A DNA stretch of 60,047 nt from an uncultured Pelagibacteraceae bacterium (GTDB lineage: Bacteria > Pseudomonadota > Alphaproteobacteria > Pelagibacterales > Pelagibacteraceae), in assembly GCA_902570915.1 (NCBI GenBank), contig CACGAB010000001.1, positions 1 through 60,047 on the forward strand, given 5' to 3'. The notes beneath the pieces were generated by a model that saw only the letters and a program-made list of their open reading frames with translations, was not told the origin of the DNA and searched no databases. Shown here piece after piece: positions 16,374-23,834 of this stretch. Each line of letters starts with the position of its first letter. The stretch's first letter is position 1. The position numbers were made by a program, and so were the translations under genes.

Positions 16374-16388
16374 TTTTTTCCTTTCTAT

Positions 16389-16595
16389 TTAACTTTTAAA
16401 AAGAGCAAGAGCTTCATTTAAAAATTTTTCAGATTTAGCATGGTCACCATTATTATGGGCATCCATACCCTGATCTTTAAGTTCTTGAGCTTTTTTAATT
16501 TTTTCATCAATATTTTTAGCCAACATTGGACATGAACCTGCGTATGCAGAGCTAACAAATAAGACCAAACAAAGTGTTAATATTATTTTTTTCAT
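16389..16595 (-). CDS. small secreted helical protein
   Basis: 68 aa with a clear signal peptide (MKKIILTLCLVLFVSSAYA, cut before GSCP). The mature ~49 residues contain one Cys and form a predicted helical hairpin: NIDEKIKKAQELKDQGMDAH then GDHAKSEKFLNEALALF, resembling one TPR-like repeat. GGAG lies upstream of the ATG. Function unknown; a periplasmic binding or adaptor role is possible. Confidence 0.7.
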   Translation of the reverse strand: MKKIILTLCLVLFVSSAYAGSCPMLAKNIDEKIKKAQELKDQGMDAHNNGDHAKSEKFLNEALALFKS

Positions 16596-16604
16596 TTATA
16601 CTCC

Positions 16605-16895
16605 TTATAAATTTACTTCAGATAGTTCATATAATTTAGCACTCTCTACACATTCTGCGTAAATAGCTTTCGCGGTAGAATTATTCCCAGTTACAAATTC
16701 TTTCATTCCGGCTTCATTATGAACATTCACTTTAAATAACATTCCACTTTTATCTGGTATCATAGCGCCAACAGTTTTTTCTGGATAGGCAACACTTTTT
16801 CTAACACCCATTCCTTCATCTGATTGCATCCAACCCATGAAAGTTTCTAATTTACCTTCTTTAAGTTTAAGATGAACTAACATTTCTTTTTCCAT
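16605..16895 (-). CDS. small alpha/beta-barrel-like protein (tentative)
   Basis: 96 aa: strand (EMLVHLKLKEGK), helix (LETFMGWMQSDEG), strand (KSVAYPEKTVGAMI), strand (MLFKVNVHNEA), helix (TAKAIYAECVESAKLYEL). The order and length fit a dimeric alpha/beta barrel (monooxygenase-like fold), but active-site residues cannot be named. A GGAG site precedes the ATG. It lies between genes for two secreted proteins. Confidence 0.65.
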   Translation of the reverse strand: MEKEMLVHLKLKEGKLETFMGWMQSDEGMGVRKSVAYPEKTVGAMIPDKSGMLFKVNVHNEAGMKEFVTGNNSTAKAIYAECVESAKLYELSEVNL

Positions 16896-16916
16896 TTTTT
16901 TCTCCTTTTTTTTGAA

Positions 16917-17288
16917 TTAATACAAAGTTTGAACTACTTTTTTAACTCTTTCAGCTCCATTAGGAACTAAAGCTTCAACAAATGTATGACATTTTTCAGT
17001 TTTAGCTTTGTCGTATTTTGAACCGTAATGTTTATCTACAGCTTTGTTTACTCCAGCATCCCAATCTTTTTCTGGAATACCTATTTCAAGAGCATATGTT
17101 TTTAAAACTTTTACAGTTGAAATAGATTTTTCTTTCATGCCGTATTCAAATTTTTCACCTGATGGCAGGAAATAGTTGGCCATATAAATTCCAACACAAT
17201 CCCAAGCTTTAGATTTATCTTCATTACTCATATCTGCATAAGCAGAAGTAAAAGCAAAAAAAGACAAGATTAAAATTATTTTCTTCAT
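16917..17288 (-). CDS. secreted protein of unknown function, first gene of the small-gene run
   Basis: 123 aa with signal peptide MKKIILILSFFAFTSAYA. The mature part is helical and has two Cys (AWDCVGIYM and TEKCHTFVE), possibly a disulfide. It also has AVDKHYGSKYDKAK in the second half. No family recognised. Upstream, between it and the cysK stop, is a 66-nt AT-rich spacer with an inverted repeat, the likely promoter for the whole minus-strand run. Confidence 0.7.
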   Translation of the reverse strand: MKKIILILSFFAFTSAYADMSNEDKSKAWDCVGIYMANYFLPSGEKFEYGMKEKSISTVKVLKTYALEIGIPEKDWDAGVNKAVDKHYGSKYDKAKTEKCHTFVEALVPNGAERVKKVVQTLY

Positions 17289-17319
17289 AGAACCTCAAGT
17301 TAATTATTTTAATTTAAAA

Positions 17320-17339
17320 ATGTAACTGTTTTGTTACAT
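17320..17339 (-). terminator. inverted repeat between cysK and the small-gene run
   Basis: ATGTAAC-(6 nt)-GTTACAT forms a 7-bp stem. On the minus strand it follows the cysK stop by 15 nt and is trailed by TTTTAAATT, so it may be a weak intrinsic terminator for cysEK. Its position just upstream of the run of small genes also allows an operator role. Sequence alone cannot separate the two. Confidence 0.4.
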
Positions 17340-17354
17340 GCCTGATATGCGATA

Positions 17355-18356
17355 TTATAACCAGCTAGGTACAGGTAAGTTTTTTTCCTTTAAAAATGAT
17401 TTATTAAACATCTTAGAGTTGTATTTATCTGATTTATCACAAAGAATAGTTACGATTGTTTTTCCTGGCCCAAGTTCTTTTCCAAGTCTAATTGCACCAG
17501 CGATATTTATTCCACAACTTGTTCCTAAACTTAGACCTTCATTTTGAATTAGGTCATAAAGTATGGGCAATGCTTCGTGATCGTCAATGGAATATGCATC
17601 ATCAATTTTTGCGTTCTCAAAATTTTTTGTTATTCTACTTGAGCCAATCCCTTCAGTAATTGATCCACCTTCAGATTTTAATTCACCGTTTTTAATATAA
17701 TTATAAAGTGCTGATCCTTTAGGATCGGAAAGATAAATTTTAACATTTTTATTCTTTTCTTTTAAAGCATTACTTACACCAGAAATTGTACCACCTGTTC
17801 CAGATGAACAAATAAAACCATCAACTTTACCTTCAGTTTGTTCCCAAATTTCCTTTCCTGTTCCTTCATAATGTCCTTTAGCATTAGCAACATTATCGAA
17901 TTGATTGGCCCAGACAACACCATTATTATTAGTTGGTCTTAACTCATCTGCTAGACGTCCAGCAATCTTAACAAAATTATTTTCGTCTTTATATGGCTTT
18001 GCAGGGACTAATCTTAATTCTGCCCCTAGATTTTTTATTGTATCTTTTTTTTCTTGAGTTTGATTATCATTCATTACAATTATTGTTTTATAACCAAGTG
18101 AATTCCCTATCAAACCTAATCCAATTCCGGTATTACCCGCAGTACCTTCAACAACAATACCACCTTTAGAAATTAATTTTTTTTCTTGTGCGTCTTTAAG
18201 TAATGAGAGCGCAGCTCTATCTTTGACAGACCCGCCAGGATTCATAAATTCTGCTTTACCATAAATGTTACATCCTGTTAATTCAGAGGCAGCTTTAAGT
18301 TTGATTAATGGAGTATTACCAATTGAATCAATAAATGTATTTCTAATATGAACCAT
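17355..18356 (-). CDS. cysK: cysteine synthase A (O-acetylserine sulfhydrylase)
   Basis: Makes cysteine from O-acetylserine and sulfide, PLP-dependent. 333 aa. The PLP lysine is in MNPGGSVKDRAA (about K44), the substrate loop is EGTAGNTGIGL (about 69-79) and the phosphate loop is SSGTGGTISG (about 184-193). Its ATG overlaps the cysE stop by one base, so the two-enzyme pathway from serine is one operon. The C-terminus extends slightly beyond the usual ~310 residues. Confidence 0.94.
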   Translation of the reverse strand: MVHIRNTFIDSIGNTPLIKLKAASELTGCNIYGKAEFMNPGGSVKDRAALSLLKDAQEKKLISKGGIVVEGTAGNTGIGLGLIGNSLGYKTIIVMNDNQTQEKKDTIKNLGAELRLVPAKPYKDENNFVKIAGRLADELRPTNNNGVVWANQFDNVANAKGHYEGTGKEIWEQTEGKVDGFICSSGTGGTISGVSNALKEKNKNVKIYLSDPKGSALYNYIKNGELKSEGGSITEGIGSSRITKNFENAKIDDAYSIDDHEALPILYDLIQNEGLSLGTSCGINIAGAIRLGKELGPGKTIVTILCDKSDKYNSKMFNKSFLKEKNLPVPSWL

Positions 18357-18925
18357 TAATCTTCTTTATTATCAGTAACAGCGTAAGGCTTAAATCCTCG
18401 TGTAGCATCCCCAATTTTTTTTGCAGGATTACCAGCCATTATAGATTTTTCTGGAACATCTTTGGTTACAACTGCGTTAGCACCAATCAAAGAATTTTTT
18501 CCAATAACAACAGGTCCTAGGATTTGAGCACCTGAACCTACCACTACATTTTCTTCTAAGGTAGGATGCCTTTTTGAATTCCTTTGTTCATTTGTATTAA
18601 TGCTTGGAGATGTCCCTCCAAGAGTAACATTATGATAGATTGTTACGTTATCGCTTATTTCAGATGTTTCGCCAATGACTACACCCATACCATGATCAAT
18701 AAATAAATTTTTTCCAATTTTTGCCTTTGGATGTATTTCAATTCCAGTAAAAAATCTTGATAATTGTGAAATAATTCTTGCTACTAAATCAAACTTTGCA
18801 ATTGCAAAAAAATTTGCAATTCTGTGAAAAAATATCGCCTTTACTCCTGGATAAGTTAATATTAAACTTAATTTAGATTTTGCCGCAGGGTCGCGGTCGA
18901 TTATAGATTGTAAAAAATCATTCAT
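18356..18925 (-). CDS. cysE: serine O-acetyltransferase
   Basis: 189 aa, the short EpsC/NifP-like form of CysE. A helical N-terminal part is followed by a left-handed hexapeptide-repeat domain ([17 protein letters not shown] at about 70-86; [20 protein letters not shown] at about 129-148). The catalytic His lies in FIDHGMG and a second in YHNVTLGG. It supplies O-acetylserine to the overlapping cysK. The short N-terminus suggests a trimer rather than the hexameric E. coli-type enzyme. Confidence 0.93.
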   Translation of the reverse strand: MNDFLQSIIDRDPAAKSKLSLILTYPGVKAIFFHRIANFFAIAKFDLVARIISQLSRFFTGIEIHPKAKIGKNLFIDHGMGVVIGETSEISDNVTIYHNVTLGGTSPSINTNEQRNSKRHPTLEENVVVGSGAQILGPVVIGKNSLIGANAVVTKDVPEKSIMAGNPAKKIGDATRGFKPYAVTDNKED

Positions 18926-18992
18926 GTTGTATTTATTGTGTCAGTAAATTTAGTTTATATAGTTATTTTAAAAGATATTTAAAGGATTTATT

Positions 18993-19403
18993 ATGTACAA
19001 AAATACTAATTGTTTTCATTTAGCTATACCATGTGGTGATTTAGAAACTGCTAAAAAATTTTATAGTGAGACTCTTGGATGTAGCTTAAGTAATTCTGAA
19101 AAAGAATGGGCTGATGTAGATTTTTGGGGAAATGAATTAACCCTTCATGCTAGTGATCACAAACTTAGCAATGAAAGACACGATGTTGATATGGGTAATG
19201 TCTCAGTTCCTCACTTCGGTGTTCATTTATCAAGAAAAGATTTTGATGCTTTGAAACAAAGATTAAAAGATAAAGGGGCAAAATACTATGATGAGCCTTA
19301 TCTTAGATTTAAAGGCACAAAGTACGAGCAAGAAACATTTTTTGTTAAAGATCCAAACGAAAATATTTTGGAAATAAAAACATTAACAGCAAATCCTGAA
19401 TAA
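18993..19403 (+). CDS. VOC-superfamily (glyoxalase/dioxygenase-like) protein
   Basis: 136 aa with two beta-alpha-beta-beta-beta modules typical of the vicinal-oxygen-chelate fold. Candidate metal ligands are His in CFHLAIPCGD (about 8), His in HFGVHLSR (about 70-74) and Glu in ENILEIKTL at the C-terminus. AAAGGA lies upstream of the ATG. It is probably a small metal-dependent lyase or dioxygenase; substrate unknown. Confidence 0.82.
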   Translation: MYKNTNCFHLAIPCGDLETAKKFYSETLGCSLSNSEKEWADVDFWGNELTLHASDHKLSNERHDVDMGNVSVPHFGVHLSRKDFDALKQRLKDKGAKYYDEPYLRFKGTKYEQETFFVKDPNENILEIKTLTANPE

Positions 19404-19431
19404 TCTTAATCAAATTACACCAAAGTGTGAA

Positions 19432-19893
19432 ATGACTTACAGAAGAAATTTATTAAAAATTATTGGTTTATCTTTTTTGTCATTGATTCTGTATCCATAT
19501 AAGTTGGTACTTTCAGAGACAAAAAAAATAATTAATCAGAACCTTACCAGTAGACAAAAAGAAATTATGTTTAATGAAGGTACTGAAAGACCATTTACCA
19601 GCGAACTTCTACAAGAGAAAAGAAAAGGCTTTTATCATTGTGCGAATTGTGGAAATAAATTATTTTCCTCAGAAGCTAAATTCGATAGCGGTACTGGTTG
19701 GCCGTCATTTAGTGAAGCTTTACCAGGGGCTTTTAAAACAAAAGTAGATTATTCATTTGGTATGAAAAGGATCGAGTATCATTGTGCAAAGTGTGGGGTC
19801 CACCATGGACACGTTTTTGACGATGGCCCAAGCTCAACCGGTAAAAGATTTTGTAATAATGGGTTGTGTTTACTATTTATTCCTGCAACTTGA
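19432..19893 (+). CDS. msrB: peptide-methionine (R)-S-oxide reductase, exported
   Basis: Repairs oxidised methionine. 153 aa with a hydrophobic N-terminus after a YRRN motif (about 1-30), suggesting export or membrane anchoring. Zinc cysteines are in CANCG (about 64) and CAKCGVHHGHVF (about 120-131). The catalytic cysteine is in RFCNNG near the C-terminus. The SGTGWPSF block is at about 84-91. The spacer before it holds a TTACACCAAAGTGTGA-type repeat and no clear ribosome site. Envelope protein repair is the likely role. Confidence 0.92.
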   Translation: MTYRRNLLKIIGLSFLSLILYPYKLVLSETKKIINQNLTSRQKEIMFNEGTERPFTSELLQEKRKGFYHCANCGNKLFSSEAKFDSGTGWPSFSEALPGAFKTKVDYSFGMKRIEYHCAKCGVHHGHVFDDGPSSTGKRFCNNGLCLLFIPAT

Positions 19894-19952
19894 TAATCAT
19901 TTTTATTTTCTAAAGATTTAAAGTAAGTTCAGAACATTCAAATATCTATATT

Positions 19953-20561
19953 ATGGAATTTGCCTTATTAGGTTTTTTTACAGGGTTAAGTCTTATATTA
20001 GCTATTGGTGCTCAAAATGTTTTTGTCATAGAACAAGGTCTAAAAAAACAACATATCTTTTTAGTTTGTTTTATTTGTTCTATATCTGATTTTATTTTAA
20101 TATTTTTAGGAATATTTCTTTTTCATTATTTTACGCAATATTTTACTGCAACTGTAGAGTTAATCTTTAACATTTTGTTAATTATTTTTTTAATTCATTT
20201 TATATATTCAAAACTAAAATCCTTAAATTTAATAGTAAGTTTTAATGATAGAGTTCCTGAAATCTCAAAATTAAATGTTTTTATAAAAACACTTGGTTTT
20301 ACTTATTTAAATCCACATGTTTACTCTGATACTGTATTCTTTTTAGGAAATTTTTCTAAAAGTTTTATTTTAAAACAAAAAATATTATTCGGAGCTGGAG
20401 CTTCAATAGCATCCTTCCTATTCTTTTTTACTATTGGTTATTTATCTAAATATTTATCGCAATATGCTCAAAGTTTAAAAGTGTGGAAAACAATAAATAT
20501 TTTTATTATTAGTTTTATGAGTCTACTTACAATTTTTGTTATAATGGAAACTATTAATTAG
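19953..20561 (+). CDS. LysE/ArgO-family amino acid exporter
   Basis: 202-aa membrane protein with six predicted helices. The family signature is GLSLILAIGAQNVFVIEQGL at about 13-32, and LNPHVYSDTVFFLG (about 115-128) matches the second conserved block. Members export basic or other amino acids. It overlaps the HisD-family gene by 8 nt, tail to tail. Substrate is not determinable. Confidence 0.88.
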   Translation: MEFALLGFFTGLSLILAIGAQNVFVIEQGLKKQHIFLVCFICSISDFILIFLGIFLFHYFTQYFTATVELIFNILLIIFLIHFIYSKLKSLNLIVSFNDRVPEISKLNVFIKTLGFTYLNPHVYSDTVFFLGNFSKSFILKQKILFGAGASIASFLFFFTIGYLSKYLSQYAQSLKVWKTINIFIISFMSLLTIFVIMETIN

Positions 20562-21840
20562 AATATCCATATTTTTTTAATCTAACATCACCAGTTCTAG
20601 CATGTGCTTCCATTCCTTCATATCTTGATATTCTTGCTGCAGCAGCACCGACTAGTTTGGTAGATTCTTTTGTCATTCTTTGAAAACTTAAAGTTTTAAT
20701 AAATTTACCAACAAATAAACCACCAGTATATTTACCAGCTCCTTTAGTTGGTAAAATATGATTTGTACCTGAACATTTATCTCCATAGGCAACCGTAGTT
20801 TCTTCCCCTACAAATAACGATCCATAATTTGTTAATCGTTCATAAAACCATTTTAAATTTTCTGTTTGAACTTCTAAATGTTCTGGAGCGTATTCATCAC
20901 TAATCTTAACAATTTCCTCATCAGTATCGCAAAGAATTACCTCACCATAATCTCTCCAAGCTGCTTCTGCACTTTTTCTAGGAACTTCGGGTAATTCTGA
21001 AATTAATTCTGGAACTCTCTTTAACACTTTATCAGCTAACTCTTTACTTGTTGTGTATAACCAACATGGAGAATTATAGCCGTGCTCTGCTTGACCAACT
21101 AAGTCTACAGCAACTATCTCTGGATCAGCTTTTGCATCTGCAATTATTCCAATTTCAGTTGGACCTGCAAATAAATCTATTCCCACTTTGCCATATAAAA
21201 TTCTTTTCGCTTCAGCTACAAACTGGTTTCCCGGACCAACAATGATGTCTGCTGGAGGGTTTTTAAATAATCCATTGGTCATAGCAGCAATCGCTGGAAC
21301 ACCACCTAAGTTCAATATTACATCTGCTCCACAGAGATCAGCAGTGTAGACAATAGCAGGGTGGGCACCAACATTTTCTTTTGGAGGGCTACATGCGATT
21401 ATATTTTTAACACCGGCAACTTTAGCTGTAGTAACACTCATAACGGCAGAAGCGATATGCGCATATCTTCCTCCAGGTATATAGCAACCTGCCGTATTAA
21501 CAGGAACTAGTTTTTGACCTGCATATAAACCATCAGATAATTCAACTTCAAAATCTTGACCGTAATTTTTAAGTTGAGCTTCAGCAAATTTTCTTACTCG
21601 ATCAAAAGAAAATTGGATATCATCTTTAGTTTTTTGATCTAAAGTTTTTTTTATTTCATCAATTCTTTCTTTTGAAACAATTACTTCCCCATCGTATTTG
21701 TCAAACTTTTTTGTTAAATCAATACAACCTTGTTCTTTTGTAGTTTCAATGTCTTTTAATAAATCTTGAACTATTCCTGTTGTCTTATTGTCATCTGTTG
21801 ATGATGTTTTTGGAGATTTTTTTAGATATGTGATAGCCAT
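20554..21840 (-). CDS. HisD-family dehydrogenase, probably sulfopropanediol dehydrogenase (HpsN-like)
   Basis: 428-aa protein of the histidinol dehydrogenase family. Conserved parts are GCYIPGGRY (about 119), GPGNQFVAEAKR (about 202), FAGPTEIG, GQAEHGYNSP (Q and H as zinc ligands), APEHLEVQ (catalytic Glu-His) and SGTNHILPTKG. GQAEHGYN replaces the AQAEHD of typical HisD. The gene closes an operon of sulfonate-type genes rather than histidine genes. HpsN, a HisD relative, oxidises dihydroxypropanesulfonate to sulfolactate; that substrate is inference, and true histidinol dehydrogenase is the alternative. Confidence 0.75.
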   Translation of the reverse strand: MAITYLKKSPKTSSTDDNKTTGIVQDLLKDIETTKEQGCIDLTKKFDKYDGEVIVSKERIDEIKKTLDQKTKDDIQFSFDRVRKFAEAQLKNYGQDFEVELSDGLYAGQKLVPVNTAGCYIPGGRYAHIASAVMSVTTAKVAGVKNIIACSPPKENVGAHPAIVYTADLCGADVILNLGGVPAIAAMTNGLFKNPPADIIVGPGNQFVAEAKRILYGKVGIDLFAGPTEIGIIADAKADPEIVAVDLVGQAEHGYNSPCWLYTTSKELADKVLKRVPELISELPEVPRKSAEAAWRDYGEVILCDTDEEIVKISDEYAPEHLEVQTENLKWFYERLTNYGSLFVGEETTVAYGDKCSGTNHILPTKGAGKYTGGLFVGKFIKTLSFQRMTKESTKLVGAAAARISRYEGMEAHARTGDVRLKKYGYSN

Positions 21841-21901
21841 ATTAATTGTTTACTATAGTTGGATTATTTAAGACAATTTCAATTTTATTGCAATCAAACA
21901 A

Positions 21902-22813
21902 TTAATCTAGAGCAACAACAGCTGCAGCAATAGAAGCTAATCTTGCTGGAGCATCATCAGAACGACTGGTTATTACTACTGGAACTTTACCACCAACAAC
22001 CACACCTGCTGCACACGCTCCACAAAAATATATAAGCATTTTTACTAATCCATTTCCCGTTTCAACACTTGGAACCAGTAATACATCAGCCATACCAGCT
22101 ACACTATTTTGTATTCCTTTAATAGCAGCAGATTTTTTTGAGATACTATTATCAAATGCTAACGGACCAAAAACATCGGCATTTAAATTTTCTTTTTTAG
22201 CTAATTTAGTTAATTCTTCAGCCTCCTTCGAACTTGGAACACTATCTAAAACTTCTTCAGTAGCAGATAATATTGCGACCTTAGGTTTTTCAATACCAAT
22301 TCTATTGGAAAAATTAATAACATTTTTAAGAATATGTAATTTTGTTTTTACATTAGGTAAAACATTCAATGCTCCATCAGTAATTATTAAAGGTTTATCC
22401 TCTTTTCCTAAAGTCATATGCCAAATATGACTTAATCTGGTTTTTCCAAGTAAACCATATTCTCTTTTCAAAACTTCTTTCATTAGAACGTCAGTATGAA
22501 TATGGCCTTTAACAATAATTTTGATCTTTTGTTCGCTCGCAAGTTTTGCAGCAATGACGGCTGTATTGTTTTCAATAGGTTCATGCATTATCTCATAATT
22601 TGAGATATCCCATTTTAAATCTTGCGCGCACTTATTTATTTCTTTTTCATCACCTATAAAAATTGGCTCAATTAGATTTTCTTTAACAGCATCTTGCACC
22701 GACTGCATAGGAAGAGGTTTTCCTGCATTAACAATCCCTGCTTTAACACCTTTCTTTTTATGAGCAACATTAAGTAAGTTATCAGGACAAATAATTTCTT
22801 TATTGGAAAGCAT
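21902..22813 (-). CDS. phosphate acetyl/butyryltransferase
   Basis: 303 aa of the PTA_PTB family: IVKGHIHTDVLMKEVL (about 101-116), LIITDGALNVLP and the C-terminal GKVPVVITSRSDDAPARLAS. It interconverts acyl phosphate and acyl-CoA. In taurine/sulfonate operons this enzyme turns the acetyl phosphate released by sulfoacetaldehyde acetyltransferase (Xsc) into acetyl-CoA; Xsc itself is not in this window. It starts 1 nt after the Ldh-family gene stop and is followed after 61 nt by the HisD-family gene. Confidence 0.85.
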   Translation of the reverse strand: MLSNKEIICPDNLLNVAHKKKGVKAGIVNAGKPLPMQSVQDAVKENLIEPIFIGDEKEINKCAQDLKWDISNYEIMHEPIENNTAVIAAKLASEQKIKIIVKGHIHTDVLMKEVLKREYGLLGKTRLSHIWHMTLGKEDKPLIITDGALNVLPNVKTKLHILKNVINFSNRIGIEKPKVAILSATEEVLDSVPSSKEAEELTKLAKKENLNADVFGPLAFDNSISKKSAAIKGIQNSVAGMADVLLVPSVETGNGLVKMLIYFCGACAAGVVVGGKVPVVITSRSDDAPARLASIAAAVVALD

Positions 22814-22814
22814 G

Positions 22815-23834
22815 TTAATTTTTTAAATCTACTAAATCTTTTTGAATAATTTTTGACAATTTAATTTCTTTTTTTAAGTTCATTCTAAACCTTTTATCTT
22901 TATTTTGACCAGGATACATTATTTCTTTTACTCCTTTTATTTTAGGCAATCTTTTAATCGTTTTAATATTATTCTTAATTCTTGAGGTATAATTTTTGAC
23001 AAATAAGTTTGTTTTAAATGTGATAAACAAATGTCCAATATTTTGTGGACCTGAAAAATCATCAAAAGGATCCTTAACCTTACCTGCATGATTTCCACCA
23101 GTTAAAACACCACTTAGAATATCTACCATCCACGCTAAACCTGAACCTCTAAAACCTGCAATAGGTAATTGAACTCCGTAAAGAGCTTTTTTTGCATCCG
23201 TTGTAGGTTTACCAAATTTATCTAATGCAACACCTTTTGGTATTTTTCGATAATTTCTAGCTGCAAATCTAATTTTTCCTCTATTAATTTTTGCAATAGC
23301 TGTATCTAATATAAAAGGTACCTTTGCTCCAGTTGGAGAGCCAAAACATATAGGATTTGTTCCAAACAAACTTTTTTTTGCACCATAAGGAGCAATTGCT
23401 GGTGGAGCATTAGTATAAATCATAGTGATTAAATTTTTTTTGACTGCTTGCTCAGCGTAGTAACCAGATAATCCATAGTGACCACTATTTTTAACTGCCA
23501 CCAAACCGATACCTGTTTTTTTGGCACATTCGATTGCCTTTTTAATTGCAAGGTCCGCTGCAACAAAGCCAATACTATTATCAGCATCAATGTGAGCAAT
23601 CGATTGAGATATCTTTTTTACTTTTATTCTAGGTTTTGGATTAATAACTTTTTTAGATATTCTTTCACAATACATTTTTAATCTAGAAAGACCATGACCA
23701 TAAGCACCAACTAACTCCGCATTAATCAAAGCATTTGCTGAAATAACAGCATGTGGATTACTTAATCCGTAATTTTTAAAAATTTTGATAACTTCGTTTT
23801 TAAGATTTTCTGTTTTCAAATTAGCCTTTTCCAC
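22815..23834 (-). CDS. Ldh/MDH-family NAD(P) dehydrogenase, ComC/sulfolactate dehydrogenase-like
   Basis: 339-aa member of the malate/L-sulfolactate/ureidoglycolate dehydrogenase family (not Rossmann type). Motifs are GAYGHGLSRL (about 53-62), NSGHYGLSGYYAEQA (about 115-129, with the catalytic His), APYGAKKSLFGTNP and GFRGSGLAWMVDIL. ComC/SlcC members oxidise or reduce sulfolactate/sulfopyruvate. The link is supported by the upstream TauT-type transporter and the downstream HisD/HpsN-like gene, but malate or another 2-hydroxy acid is possible. It overlaps the permease gene by 14 nt. Confidence 0.8.
   Translation of the reverse strand: MEKANLKTENLKNEVIKIFKNYGLSNPHAVISANALINAELVGAYGHGLSRLKMYCERISKKVINPKPRIKVKKISQSIAHIDADNSIGFVAADLAIKKAIECAKKTGIGLVAVKNSGHYGLSGYYAEQAVKKNLITMIYTNAPPAIAPYGAKKSLFGTNPICFGSPTGAKVPFILDTAIAKINRGKIRFAARNYRKIPKGVALDKFGKPTTDAKKALYGVQLPIAGFRGSGLAWMVDILSGVLTGGNHAGKVKDPFDDFSGPQNIGHLFITFKTNLFVKNYTSRIKNNIKTIKRLPKIKGVKEIMYPGQNKDKRFRMNLKKEIKLSKIIQKDLVDLKN

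Noticed and set aside
17338..17547. Plus-strand frame opposite the 3' end of cysK.
   Set aside because: It lies almost wholly inside cysK on the other strand and has no recognisable motif; it is a shadow frame.
19404..19431. Short repeat TTACAC-CAAA-GTGTGA before msrB as an operator.
   Set aside because: Only about six base pairs with a 4-nt loop and in a 28-nt spacer; too short to call without conservation data.
20554..21840. The HisD-family gene as part of a histidine operon with hisI.
   Set aside because: hisI lies 20 kb away on another transcription unit, and the neighbours here are sulfonate-type genes. I kept the family call and noted histidinol dehydrogenase only as an alternative.
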